From Halomonas sp. (GTDB lineage: Bacteria; Pseudomonadota; Gammaproteobacteria; Pseudomonadales; Halomonadaceae), in NCBI RefSeq assembly GCF_017983445.1, contig NZ_JAGOBJ010000003.1, positions 310,001 through 374,000 on the forward strand: a stretch of 64,000 nucleotides of DNA, written 5' to 3'. The position numbers and the translations under genes are program-made. Positions 46,728 through 55,947 of this stretch are shown piece after piece. The notes beneath the pieces were generated by a model. It did not search any database. It was not told where the DNA came from and saw nothing but the letters and a program-made list of their open reading frames with translations. Positions within the stretch are counted from its first letter, which is position 1. Each line of letters starts with the position of its first letter.

Positions 46728-46835
46728 TGCTAATTATCTAGATACCGCTCGTACTCCTACGTAATTACACCCTCAAAAAGCGTCTTAACGCTCACCGAGG
46801 GTGTGCAATCCTCAGATATGTTTATAGCTAAAAAA

Positions 46836-47576
46836 CTACTGACTAGCAGTAGGCCGCACCACAATATCGCTGGTGTCGACATCGTCAGGCTGGTTGATGG
46901 CGTGGGCGATGGCGGAGGCAATAGCCTCGGGTTTAAGCGCGATCTGGCGATAGGTCGCCATGGCCTCGGCGGCTTCCTTGTCGGTGATGGTGTTGGCCAA
47001 TTCTGATTCCACAACGCCGGGGTAAACGCAGGTGACGCGCAGGCAGTTGGTTTCCTGGCGAAGGCCGTCAGAAATAGCGCGCACGGCGTATTTGGTGGCG
47101 CAGTAAACCGCGGCGGTGGGCACGACACTCAGCCCGCCGATGGAGGAGATGTTGATAACCTGCCCCGCCTGTTGTGCCTGCATGGTGGGAAGAACCGCCG
47201 CGATCCCGTTCAGCACGCCACGAATGTTCACATCGATCATGCGGTTCCATTCATCTACCTTGAGCGCTGCCAGCGGGGAAAGCGGCATGACGCCTGCATT
47301 ATTGATGGTGACATCAATGCGGCCATGGGTTGTGATCGCGAACTCGGCAAACGCCTGCATATCTTCAAGGCGAGTGACATCCAGCGCCTGGTAATCAACC
47401 GTGCCGCCGATGGCACGCAGCTCGTGTGTCAGTGCTTCCAGGCGGTCGGTACGCCGTGCGCCAATCATCAGGCGATGGCCTTGCTTGGCTAGTTCGCGGG
47501 CTGTGGCTTCACCAATACCGCTGCTGGCGCCGGTCAATAAAATAACTTTAGAAGGGATGTTCGATAGGCTGGTCAT
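46836..47576 (-). CDS. SDR-family oxidoreductase
   Basis: 246 residues. Classical SDR: cofactor loop TGASSGIGEATA, NNAG (INNAGVMPLS), catalytic Ser in ISSIGGLS, and YxxxK in YCATKYAV. The ARRTDR segment after strand 2 favours NADP(H). Substrate unknown. AGGAAAA before ATG 47576 fixes the start. Divergent from an AraC regulator, a very common pairing. Bases 46767-46804 form an inverted repeat (ACACCCTC with GAGGGTGT) between this gene and the nuclease gene. Confidence 0.9.
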   Translation of the reverse strand: MTSLSNIPSKVILLTGASSGIGEATARELAKQGHRLMIGARRTDRLEALTHELRAIGGTVDYQALDVTRLEDMQAFAEFAITTHGRIDVTINNAGVMPLSPLAALKVDEWNRMIDVNIRGVLNGIAAVLPTMQAQQAGQVINISSIGGLSVVPTAAVYCATKYAVRAISDGLRQETNCLRVTCVYPGVVESELANTITDKEAAEAMATYRQIALKPEAIASAIAHAINQPDDVDTSDIVVRPTASQ

Positions 47577-47800
47577 ACGTTTTTCCTGTTGTGGGGGAGT
47601 ACAGGGAAAGCGTAGAGGGTGACCACGAACGGCAATATAGACGATCCTCTTGCATGCTTGCCTAAAGCTATTAATTGGCGGGCTGGCGGCAGGAAGCTGA
47701 CCCAACAACCTATACTATTGCTCTTATGTTGGCTCAGGCACTGCCAGTGTCAGCGGCGAAAAACAATGGCGAACAGTGAGAGCATTTAGCGAGGTTGCCC

Positions 47801-48745
47801 ATGGTAGCGAGTAGCGATGCGTTAGTGCAGCGCCGGATAATCGAGCGGTTATATCAACTTACCCCGCACGAGGGCTATACCCAATCGCTGGTAGATGACG
47901 TGCGCCTGATGCGTTCAAACCGGACGCTTAAAAATACCCCGGTTCTGTATGAGCCGAGCATCGTCATCATTTGCCAGGGGCGTAAGCGGGGTTATCTGGG
48001 TGGTGAAATGTATCTTTATGATGCCCATCACTATCTGGTGCTGGCGGTTCCTCTGCCGTTTATTTCAGAAACGGAGGCGAGCCCTGAAGAGCCGATGCTG
48101 GGGATTGCGATACGCCTTGATGCCGCGGTCATTGCAGAGCTTGTCACCCAGCTGGATGAAGCGGGCGATGTTCAGTCAATCCCTCCGCGGGGCATGCTTT
48201 CCACACCGCTTGATCAATCGCTTGCCGGGGCAACACTGCGTTTACTGGATGCGCTGTCAGCGCCTGTGGATGCGCGCATTCTGGCGCCGTCCATCGTGAG
48301 AGAAATTTGCTACCGGGTGCTGACCGGCGAGCAGGGCGGAAGTGTTCGCTCGGCGCTATCTCACTATGGGCAGTTCGGAAAGATAGCCAAGGCGCTGAGG
48401 CGCATACATGTGCATTTCGCCGCCCCGCTGGAAGTGGGCACGCTCGCCAGTGAGGTAGGCATGAGCGCTCCGGCGTTTCATGCGCACTTCAAATCCGTCA
48501 CTCAAACCTCGCCTATTCAGTACATCAAATCGACGCGCTTGCACCATGCACGGCTGATGATGATTCGTGATGGGCTAACCGCAGCGGCCGCGGCGAGCCG
48601 GGTAGGCTATGAAAGCCCTTCCCAGTTCAGCAGGGAGTTCAAGCGGCTGTTTGGTCAGCCACCGGCAGAGGAGGTGCGCGCCATGAAATTGAGCCTTGCG
48701 CTATCCCCGCCTGCGTCAATCACCGATATCGCTGTGCCGCATTGA
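47801..48745 (+). CDS. AraC-family transcriptional regulator
   Basis: 314 residues. N-terminal AraC_N (cupin-like) domain (VLYEPSIVIICQGRKRGYLGGE) and two C-terminal helix-turn-helix motifs (LEVGTLASEVGMSAPAFHAHFK; AAAASRVGYESPSQFSREFKR). GAGG lies six bases before ATG 47801. It probably controls the divergent SDR gene across the 224-base gap. Confidence 0.9.
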   Translation: MVASSDALVQRRIIERLYQLTPHEGYTQSLVDDVRLMRSNRTLKNTPVLYEPSIVIICQGRKRGYLGGEMYLYDAHHYLVLAVPLPFISETEASPEEPMLGIAIRLDAAVIAELVTQLDEAGDVQSIPPRGMLSTPLDQSLAGATLRLLDALSAPVDARILAPSIVREICYRVLTGEQGGSVRSALSHYGQFGKIAKALRRIHVHFAAPLEVGTLASEVGMSAPAFHAHFKSVTQTSPIQYIKSTRLHHARLMMIRDGLTAAAAASRVGYESPSQFSREFKRLFGQPPAEEVRAMKLSLALSPPASITDIAVPH

Positions 48746-48789
48746 TATCGCCAAGTACTGCACCAGTGAAAACGACATCTGCCGCTCCT

Positions 48790-49710
48790 TTAATCAATCC
48801 GACTGATCGGCTGGCGGTCGGGGTCGATATGCCAGGGGAGCCCAAGGCGCGAGTTACGCTCCAGCTCAGCGATGACCTGAGCGCCCAGCAATAAAATGAT
48901 GGCGCCTATTTCCAGGCTGAGCAGCACGATCACTAAGGCTGCCAGGGAGCCGTAGATGGCGTTGACGAAAGAGAGGTGGGTAAAGTAGTAGACCAGCAGC
49001 AGCCGCACGCCTTCCCACAGTAGTGCCGCCACGAAGCCGCCGACGACTGCCCGGCGCAGGGAGATTCTGACGACCGGAAGCACCTTGTAAATGGCGCTGA
49101 AGAGCAGGAATACACCGAGAAAACTAATCAGGTTGAGCACCGACCCTGAGAGCCCTGCCAGCGGTAGCTCCTGGGCGAAGAGCGCCAGCGCCAGCGCATT
49201 GAGCGAACTTGCCAGCGTGACGACCAGGGTCAGCGCCATTAGCCCGGCACCCAGTACCAGCATGAAGGCGTAGGGCAGCAGCATCGATACCCAAAGGTGG
49301 CGCTGGGGCGTCTCTGAGGTATGAAAGATCAGCGCCAGGGCGTCTTCGAGCATACGAAAGGCAAAGGAGCTTAACAGCAGCAAGATGGGCACGCTGAGAA
49401 TGCCGATCACATCGCGGGAATCCAGCAGCCCTCGGACGGCGTCCATCACGACCTCGGCATGGGCTGGGGCGAGGTGGCGCGCCTGAACCGCCAGCACCTC
49501 TAGCAGGTGTTGCTCGTCCACCACGCGCGTCAACATCACCCCTAGCAAGGCAAAGAGCGGCACGACCGAGAGCAAAATGTTGTAGCCCACGCCGCCAGCT
49601 AGCAGAATACCGCGGTTTTTCAGAAAATGGCTCAGTACCCGCCAGGCAAAGGCGGTAAGCCTTGGCAGCAGTAATAAGACGCTGTTGAGCAGTGTGCGAT
49701 TGCGAGCCAT
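48790..49710 (-). CDS. YihY/BrkB-family inner-membrane protein
   Basis: 306 residues with six predicted helices. Family blocks: LAGGVGYNILLSVVPLFALLGV near residue 36, SFAFRMLEDALALIF, and YGSLAALVIVLLSLEIGAIILLLGAQVIAELE at the end (residues about 255-285). The family was once called RNase BN by mistake; its real role is unclear. ATG 49710 follows GGAG at a long spacing. Confidence 0.88.
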   Translation of the reverse strand: MARNRTLLNSVLLLLPRLTAFAWRVLSHFLKNRGILLAGGVGYNILLSVVPLFALLGVMLTRVVDEQHLLEVLAVQARHLAPAHAEVVMDAVRGLLDSRDVIGILSVPILLLLSSFAFRMLEDALALIFHTSETPQRHLWVSMLLPYAFMLVLGAGLMALTLVVTLASSLNALALALFAQELPLAGLSGSVLNLISFLGVFLLFSAIYKVLPVVRISLRRAVVGGFVAALLWEGVRLLLVYYFTHLSFVNAIYGSLAALVIVLLSLEIGAIILLLGAQVIAELERNSRLGLPWHIDPDRQPISRID

Positions 49711-49888
49711 AGCTTGCCACGCTCCTTGTGCATCAATGCATGGTTGAACGAACATGAACGAAGTATGAATGAACGTATCATGCTTCGGTAAGGTGGGCTT
49801 GAGTAGAGTGAGTGCCACTGGATGACATCGCCTCACCCTGAGGCGTTTCATTCATCGAAGCGTCACTTCATCGAAAAGGGATATTGCC

Positions 49889-50374
49889 ATGAAAAAGACA
49901 TCGATCGCACTCGCCTTCACCGCCGCCGCCACGCTAGGACTCAGCCAGGGCGCAATGGCCGACCGTAACGACTATCAAGAGGCACTTGATCAGGCGGCCT
50001 TCTCTGACATGATCGGCCAAGCGGCCAATGCAGGCGTCACGTCGTTTCGCGAACTGCAGATAGACGAAGAGCGCGGCACATTGGAGTTTGAGGTTGAAGG
50101 CTGGAACGCCGAGGGTCAAGCGTATGAGTTGACGCTGAACGGCGAGAGCGGAGAAGTCATCCGCGAGTCGAGCAACGACACTCAGGTCGCGCCTTGGGGG
50201 CTTGATCAGCAGCAGCTCAACAGCCTGCTCGACCGGGCTAGCGGCGACGGCTTCGACCGTTTCGAAGATATCGATCTTGATGAGAACGGTACGGTCGAGA
50301 TCAGCGGCTTCGATAGCGACCAGCGTGAAATGGAGCGCAGCTACGGCATTGATGAGTTCAACGCCGGACAATAA
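49889..50374 (+). CDS. Periplasmic PepSY-like domain protein
   Basis: 161 residues with a signal peptide ending GAMAD. Two similar acidic units follow, each with a helix and a strand pair (FRELQIDEERGTLEFEVEGW and FEDIDLDENGTVEISGF); the first resembles a PepSY repeat (ELTLNGESGEVI). Function unknown; the acid-rich surface fits a halophile's periplasm. A strong terminator follows. Confidence 0.7.
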   Translation: MKKTSIALAFTAAATLGLSQGAMADRNDYQEALDQAAFSDMIGQAANAGVTSFRELQIDEERGTLEFEVEGWNAEGQAYELTLNGESGEVIRESSNDTQVAPWGLDQQQLNSLLDRASGDGFDRFEDIDLDENGTVEISGFDSDQREMERSYGIDEFNAGQ

Positions 50375-50400
50375 CCACCAGGCCTCGATACCGTTATGCC

Positions 50401-50439
50401 ACGCTCCGCCGGCCCACGCCGGCGGGGCGTTGTCGTTTT
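50401..50439 (+). terminator. Rho-independent terminator after the PepSY gene
   Basis: GC-rich stem at 50401-50430 (ACGC-CCGCCGGC with GCCGGCGG-GCGT, one bulge), then TGTCGTTTT. Confidence 0.85.
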
Positions 50440-50730
50440 AGCCTCAGCGATCAATACCTGGTCTGGCGCTGGGTAAAAGGCCGCGCCGCATGTCAGGCAT
50501 CAGCGCTGTGCCTTTCTCGGCCAGCGATGTCAAAAAGCTGGTGGGTGCGGTACGGTGAGTGCAGTACATTGGTTGAGCAAAGCTTATAAATTTAGCATGT
50601 TTAGCACGTCTTACAAACGGCCAAATAGAACATAGAATATGGGTAATCTCAAATATTATAATATTTGTTAATTATTATAATTAAGTGACTGATTTTATAT
50701 TAATAATCAGAAAACACTCAAGAGAACCCA
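50440..50730 (+). promoter_or_regulatory. AT-rich upstream region of the chemoreceptor gene
   Basis: No gene. The last 120 bases are very AT-rich and contain the perfect palindrome AAATATTATAATATTT (50651-50666). No sigma-28 box like that of the flagellin was found. AAGAGAA precedes the ATG. Confidence 0.5.
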
Positions 50731-52398
50731 ATGAAAAACCTTTCCGTAAAGACACTCATTTCGGCAGCGCTCATACTACTGTTGAGCATGATCATCATTC
50801 TTGGCTCGCTGGCCATACAAAGCGAGCTTGAATCCATTGATAAAATCTCTGAAATTAACGAGATAAGCGCCATTCAGGCCAACGATGCCAACCGCGCGAA
50901 GGCCCACCTCATGGAGGTACGGCTGCGTTTGGCGCGCATGGTGTTGCATAATATGAGCGGTAATAATGATCGGGCCACCCTGGCACTGAATCAGGCCCGC
51001 GACAATTTGGCCCAGACCGATAGTCTCGTCGAACGCCTCACCCCGGTCGAGGCCTCAGCCCAGTCGGAGCGCCAATCATTATTAGCTACTATCTCGACGA
51101 CCTACGACAGCGTCATGACATCATCGCTGCGCCAGGCCATGGCGGCTGGGGACTATGCCGAACTCGACCGCCAGCGCGATGCACTTAATGAAAGCTTTAC
51201 TGCCTTCAGTGAAGCGGTGGATCGCTTCAGTGCGTTCGCGCTTCAGTACGGCGAAAATCTCATCGAAGGCGAGCGCCGCGACAGCAAGGTCTCCATGCTG
51301 ACCGTCGGTACGCTGCTGGCACTTGGCATCGTGATCTTCATCGTCATGCAGATACTCATCAATCGCCTTGTCGTCTCGCCGCTCAAGCGCGCCGCCGACG
51401 TGTGCGAAGGTATCTCTCAGGGCAACCTGACTCACCACATCGAAACGGGCGGACGCAATGAAGTGGGTCGGTTCTATAACGCTCTTGGCAACATGCAGTC
51501 GCACCTTGAAAGCATTATTGGCACGTTGAGTCAGAGTGGCGAGGCCGTCGCCAGTAGCTCGAAGCAGATCGCCAGCGGTAGCCAGGATCTGGCGTCCCGC
51601 ACCGAGCAACAGGCGGCCGCTCTGCAGCAGACTGCTGCTAGCATGGATGAGATCTCATCGCTGGTGCGTCAGAACGCCGACACTGCCGCTGAAGCGGAGC
51701 GCTTGATGCAGGACGCCGCCAACAGAGTTTCGCAGGGTCAACAGACCTCGGAGCGCACCACGGAACTCATGCGTGAACTCGAGGCAGCCTCTCATCGCGT
51801 CCATGATATCGTTCAGGTTATCGACTCCATCGCTTTTCAGACCAACATCCTGGCCTTGAACGCGTCCGTCGAGGCGGCGCGGGCCGGCGAGCATGGCCGG
51901 GGCTTTGCCGTTGTGGCAAGCGAGGTGCGTTCGCTGGCCACTAAAACCTCCACGTCGTCCAAGGAGATTCGTATCATGATCGAGGATATCGCCCAGCGCA
52001 TCGCGCAGGGTGCCGAGCAGTCGGCGCGCAGCCGTCACGACATGAAGGATATCAATGGTGCGATCCTGAAGGTCAACGATATGATGCAGTCGTTGGCCAT
52101 GGCCGCGAAGGAGCAGGATGCTGGTATCAGCCAGGTGAGTACGGCGGTGTCGGAAATGGACAGCGCTACTCAAGAGAACGTATCGCTGGTCGAGGAAACG
52201 AGCACCGCTTCGGCCGCGCTTGAGGACGAAGCGAGTCGCCTCGCCGATCTGGTCAGCGCTTTCAAGCTCAATCGCACGATCGAGCGTACACCGTCACGCT
52301 CGCGCTCCGTATCGACAGGTACTGCCCCTGGGAGCAATGCCTTAACGGTCCCCACCAGCCGACGTGTTACCCGTGAGTCCGAGTGGGAAGCGTTTTAA
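50731..52398 (+). CDS. Methyl-accepting chemotaxis protein with C-terminal CheR/CheB tether
   Basis: 555 residues. TM1 residues about 8-28, a periplasmic four-helix-type sensing domain to about 188, TM2, HAMP (NRLVVSPLKRAADVCEGIS), then the signalling hairpin with the tip DSIAFQTNILALNASVEAARAGEHGRGFAVVA-type core near residue 370 that binds CheW and CheA. Methylation helices flank it. It ends EWEAF, the xWxxF pentapeptide that docks CheR and CheB, as in high-abundance enteric receptors. Ligand unknown. Followed by a terminator. Confidence 0.95.
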   Translation: MKNLSVKTLISAALILLLSMIIILGSLAIQSELESIDKISEINEISAIQANDANRAKAHLMEVRLRLARMVLHNMSGNNDRATLALNQARDNLAQTDSLVERLTPVEASAQSERQSLLATISTTYDSVMTSSLRQAMAAGDYAELDRQRDALNESFTAFSEAVDRFSAFALQYGENLIEGERRDSKVSMLTVGTLLALGIVIFIVMQILINRLVVSPLKRAADVCEGISQGNLTHHIETGGRNEVGRFYNALGNMQSHLESIIGTLSQSGEAVASSSKQIASGSQDLASRTEQQAAALQQTAASMDEISSLVRQNADTAAEAERLMQDAANRVSQGQQTSERTTELMRELEAASHRVHDIVQVIDSIAFQTNILALNASVEAARAGEHGRGFAVVASEVRSLATKTSTSSKEIRIMIEDIAQRIAQGAEQSARSRHDMKDINGAILKVNDMMQSLAMAAKEQDAGISQVSTAVSEMDSATQENVSLVEETSTASAALEDEASRLADLVSAFKLNRTIERTPSRSRSVSTGTAPGSNALTVPTSRRVTRESEWEAF

Positions 52399-52435
52399 TC
52401 CATTAGCGGAATCATGAGCGGCAAAAAACACCAAG

Positions 52436-52469
52436 CGCCATGCCGACGGTTACGACATGGCGTTTTTTT
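52436..52469 (+). terminator. Rho-independent terminator of the chemoreceptor gene
   Basis: Stem CGCCATG (52436-52442) with CATGGCG (52456-52462), then seven T. Confidence 0.9.
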
Positions 52470-52882
52470 GTTTAAAGCTCAGTCCTTAAAACTTATCCCT
52501 TAAAACTTACTCTTTAAAACTCAGTCCGCAGCGCCACCATCGCACTGCGCGGGCTTCCGAAGATAGAACCGGCAGACGCCGTAACGCTCGTAGTAGGGCT
52601 TGGCCGGAGTAGGGCATCGCACGGGAGGCGCTGCCAACGGTCGCGAAGGGGATCGTGCATTGTTTTGCTGGCTGGTGTTTAGACCTGCAAATTTGCTGAC
52701 TGTGCTCATCCAGGAGCCAAGACTTCGATCTTCCGCGTTCTGACTTTGAGGTGCTGAAGACCTTGAGAGAGGTGCCCGATCAAATCGTCAGTGCCATCAA
52801 GCGCCATCGGGTACGGCTTAGGGGTGAGTATTGCGCGGAGCATCGTGATGGCACATCGCGGCAGGCTTGCGCTTGAAGCCCG
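52470..52882. other. Unassigned gap
   Basis: About 410 bases between the chemoreceptor terminator and the NYN gene. Near 52473-52523 the motif CTTAAAACTTA-like is repeated three times imperfectly. A 50-codon open stretch near 52712-52877 on the plus strand (DFDLPRSDFEVLKTLREVP) has no start codon and could be a gene remnant. Nothing else is recognisable. Confidence 0.4.
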
Positions 52883-53359
52883 TTAGCCCAGCAGCAGGTC
52901 GCTCTTGATAGGGATGAACTCGCTCGACGCATTAATGAGCGACGCGGCGGTAAGCTGGGGAACGCCATACACTTCCACTTTCTTGCCATGTACGGTGCGG
53001 ATTTTATGGGCGAGAAGATCAAAGTCGCCGTCACCCGAGACCAGAACGATAACATCGGCCTTTCCAGCGTACTCGATAGCATCGAGAGTAATGCCGACGT
53101 CCCAATCACCCTTGGCCGAGCCGTCTGCGCGTTGAATAAACGGTTTAAGCTTCACTTCAAAACCGATCGCCCTGAGTATGTTCTGAAACTCACGCTGTTT
53201 CTGATCACCTTTATCGATAGCATAGCAAAACGCGCCCATAACCTCTCGGTTGGCAGTGGCCTGCGCCCAAAACTTGTTGTAATCAAAGTTTTTTCGATAG
53301 GCGTCCCGCGTGGTGTAGTAGACGTTTTGGGTATCAACAAAGATGGCGACGCTGGTCAT
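52883..53359 (-). CDS. NYN-domain protein (LabA/DUF88, PIN-like RNase fold)
   Basis: 158 residues. NYN features: AIFVDTQNVYYTTRD at the N-terminus with the first acidic site, KGDWDVGITLDAI, and VLVSGDGDFDLLAHKIR with further acidic residues. The family is PIN-like and is expected to be a metal-dependent RNase. ATG 53359 is chosen, with GGAG 11 bases before. Single gene. Confidence 0.9.
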   Translation of the reverse strand: MTSVAIFVDTQNVYYTTRDAYRKNFDYNKFWAQATANREVMGAFCYAIDKGDQKQREFQNILRAIGFEVKLKPFIQRADGSAKGDWDVGITLDAIEYAGKADVIVLVSGDGDFDLLAHKIRTVHGKKVEVYGVPQLTAASLINASSEFIPIKSDLLLG

Positions 53360-53499
53360 ATGCAGTAAGGCTCCTTGAAAGGTGTTAAAGCATGCCAGCA
53401 TGGTCAGGCGAATGTAAGGTTTTACGGCACAGCACGGTGCATCAGGTGCGCTAGTTGATTAGCATGCTTTATGTATCTCCAGCCTATTGCGAGCCACCC

Positions 53500-54396
53500 A
53501 TGAATATACTCGATAAACGTGCTTTATATTTGCTGGAAGTAAACAGCTGCGGCGGTATTCGCGCGGCGGCTGAGCATTTGCATATTAACCCTTCTGTGGT
53601 GAGCCGGCAGGTGCGCAGTCTTGAGCGAGAGCTGGGCATGGCACTTTTAGAGCGCCAAGGGCGCCATATGATGTTAACCGAGGCGGGCTTACTGGTAGTA
53701 GATAGCTTTCTTGCCCAGCGGCGGCTCAACTCAGAGCTGGGTGATACGCTTTCCCGGCTACGCAACCTGCAGGCGGGAAAGGTCGTGGTATCAGTCGGTG
53801 ACGGGTTCGTGGATAGTTTTATCAACTATGTGATGAAGCGTGTCTCCGAGCATTATCCGGACGTGCTGATCGAGATCAAGACGGGCATCTACTACCCCCG
53901 TGAGCCTCATGAGATGGTGGCCAACGACGAGGTTGATATCGCGATTACCTATGGCCCAATTTCTGACCCGCGGCTGGTCGTGCACTCCTTTGAACGCGGC
54001 CCGCTATGCGCCTTGGTAGCGCCTTTTCACCCGCTGGCCCGGCAGACAAGCGTTACGGTGGCGGAGCTTTTGCAGCATAAGCTGATTTTCTTGCCCGATG
54101 TGTCGGGATCGCAACAGTTCGTGAATGCGCTGTTCAGTGCCGCTGGGCAGCCCGCCACTCCTGCCTACCGTTGCAACCTGCATTCTGTTTCACGGCGCAT
54201 GGCGAGTGCCGGTATCGGCATATCGTTCATGACCGCGGCGGCGGCGCGCAACGAGGTGGACGCGGGGCAGCTCATGGCGATCCCCGTGGCCCACCCGCTG
54301 GCGGCCAGCAGCCAGGGCAACCTGGTAAGAAGAGCCGGCAGAAGGCTTTCGCCCGCTGCCGACTATCTGTGGAAGCTGATGCTGACGATGCAGTAA
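53500..54396 (+). CDS. LysR-type transcriptional regulator
   Basis: 298 residues. N-terminal helix-turn-helix GGIRAAAEHLHINPSVVSRQVRSLE and a LysR effector domain with VDIAITYGP. It is convergent with, and directly abuts, the AbgT gene (stop codons adjacent), so it may regulate the AbgT/M20 unit, though LysR regulators usually lie divergently. The start could also be ATG 53464 or further; ribosome sites are weak. Confidence 0.85.
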   Translation: MNILDKRALYLLEVNSCGGIRAAAEHLHINPSVVSRQVRSLERELGMALLERQGRHMMLTEAGLLVVDSFLAQRRLNSELGDTLSRLRNLQAGKVVVSVGDGFVDSFINYVMKRVSEHYPDVLIEIKTGIYYPREPHEMVANDEVDIAITYGPISDPRLVVHSFERGPLCALVAPFHPLARQTSVTVAELLQHKLIFLPDVSGSQQFVNALFSAAGQPATPAYRCNLHSVSRRMASAGIGISFMTAAAARNEVDAGQLMAIPVAHPLAASSQGNLVRRAGRRLSPAADYLWKLMLTMQ

Positions 54397-55902
54397 TCAG
54401 TTCGCCATCATGTAAACACCGGGGCCAATCGGCCAGCCCATGGCCAGCCAGAACATCAAAAAGGCGGACCAGACGAGCAGGAAGGTAACCGCTAGTGGAA
54501 GCATGGTGGCTATCAGCGTGCCCAGCCCCATATCCGGCTTATAGCGCTGCATATAGACCAGCGCAACCGAAAAGTACGGGCTCATAGGTGAAATGATATT
54601 GGTGCTGGAGTCACCAATGCGGAACATGGCCAGTACAAAGGCCGGGTCAAAGTCGATCATCATCAGCATGGGCACAAATACTGGGGCCATCAGCGCCCAC
54701 TGTGCCGAGCCGCTGGTCATGAACACGTTAAGCACTGCACTCATGGCGATAAAGGCACCCACCAGCGGTAGGCCGGTAAATCCGGTACTTTGCAGGATGT
54801 CCGAACCTACTATGGCGATGTACTGGCCAAGCTCCGACCAGCGGAAGTAGGCGATAAACTGCGCAATGGCGAAGAAGAGGACCAGAGTGGGTGCTAAATC
54901 GCTCGCCGACTCGGCCATGCGCTGAGGCACATCGCGGCTGGTTTTGATCTTACCGGTGGTGATGCCATAAACCAGGCCGATGGTCACGAAATAGCCAAAC
55001 ATGAGTGGCACCAGCGAGCGCAGAAAAGGTGATGGGATCAGCCCGCCCTCTTCGTTACGCAGCGGCGATGCTTCTGGAAGAACGGCCATCAGGATCAGCG
55101 CTAGGTAGATCAAAGTGGCAAAGCCGACCCGCTTGAGCCCTAGCTTTTCTGCAGGCGTTAACTCCGGCTTGATGATATCCGTCTTGAAGTCCTTGCTCAT
55201 CGGCAGCGTGCGCGTGAGCCGCGGTTCAACCACCTTATCGATAATCAGCGTACCTGCAATGGCAAGCACGAACACCGAGCAGGCCACAAAATAGTAGTTA
55301 TCCACCGGGGAGACATAGGCGTCGGGATCAACCAAACGCGCCGCGTCGGTAGTGATACCGGCAAATAGCGCGTCCCCGACGGTAATAAACAAACTGGCAT
55401 CAAATCCTGCACCGGCGGCAGCGTAGGCCGCAGCGGCGCCAGCAATCGGGTGACGGCCCACCGAGTGATACAACATGGCGGCCAGGGGAATCAAAATCAG
55501 GTAATTGGCATCGGAGGCAATGCTGCCACAGATGCCCGCCAAAAAAACGCAGAAGGTCAGCATAGAAGGTGGGGCTTTGGCGACGCTTGCCTGCATCAGC
55601 GTCGACATCAGGCCGACCTTATCGGCCAGGCCGATACCGAACATCACCACCAGAATCAGCCCAAGCGGCGGGAAGTTGACGAAATTACTGACCACACTGG
55701 TCAGCATGAACTCCATGCCATCGCCTGACAACAGGCTTTGTACGTAGACGGTGTCGCCGGTTTGTGGGTTAACCGCCGAGACGCCGAATGCCGCAAGTAA
55801 AGCGGAGATAACCACGACCAACACGGCGAGAATAGTAAACAGAATGAACGGATGGGGAAGCTTGTTACCCACGCGCTCAATAGAAGCGAGTACGGACTGC
55901 AT
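54397..55902 (-). CDS. AbgT-family transporter (aminobenzoyl-glutamate type)
   Basis: 501 residues with about a dozen helices. AbgT blocks: GNKLPHPFILFTILAVLVVV at the N-terminus, LVVMFGIGLADKVGLMSTLM, CGSIASDANYLILIPLAAMLYHSVGRHP, and FRIGDSSTNIISPMSPYF. Some members import p-aminobenzoyl-glutamate; others export antimetabolites such as sulfonamides. The partner peptidase just upstream favours import of an amidated acid. It lies 45 bases after the M20 gene on the same strand. Confidence 0.92.
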   Translation of the reverse strand: MQSVLASIERVGNKLPHPFILFTILAVLVVVISALLAAFGVSAVNPQTGDTVYVQSLLSGDGMEFMLTSVVSNFVNFPPLGLILVVMFGIGLADKVGLMSTLMQASVAKAPPSMLTFCVFLAGICGSIASDANYLILIPLAAMLYHSVGRHPIAGAAAAYAAAGAGFDASLFITVGDALFAGITTDAARLVDPDAYVSPVDNYYFVACSVFVLAIAGTLIIDKVVEPRLTRTLPMSKDFKTDIIKPELTPAEKLGLKRVGFATLIYLALILMAVLPEASPLRNEEGGLIPSPFLRSLVPLMFGYFVTIGLVYGITTGKIKTSRDVPQRMAESASDLAPTLVLFFAIAQFIAYFRWSELGQYIAIVGSDILQSTGFTGLPLVGAFIAMSAVLNVFMTSGSAQWALMAPVFVPMLMMIDFDPAFVLAMFRIGDSSTNIISPMSPYFSVALVYMQRYKPDMGLGTLIATMLPLAVTFLLVWSAFLMFWLAMGWPIGPGVYMMAN

Positions 55903-55947
55903 AATATTAACCCTTATTTTTAGAAATTTTTTGGCTGTAAAAGGTTG

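Noticed and set aside
42528-46800. Integrase or attL/attR repeat that would make the tRNA-adjacent region a classic genomic island
   Set aside because: No integrase gene is present, and I found no copy of the tRNA 3' end downstream of the AT-rich operon. Insertion at the tRNA is therefore not shown, only adjacency and odd base composition.
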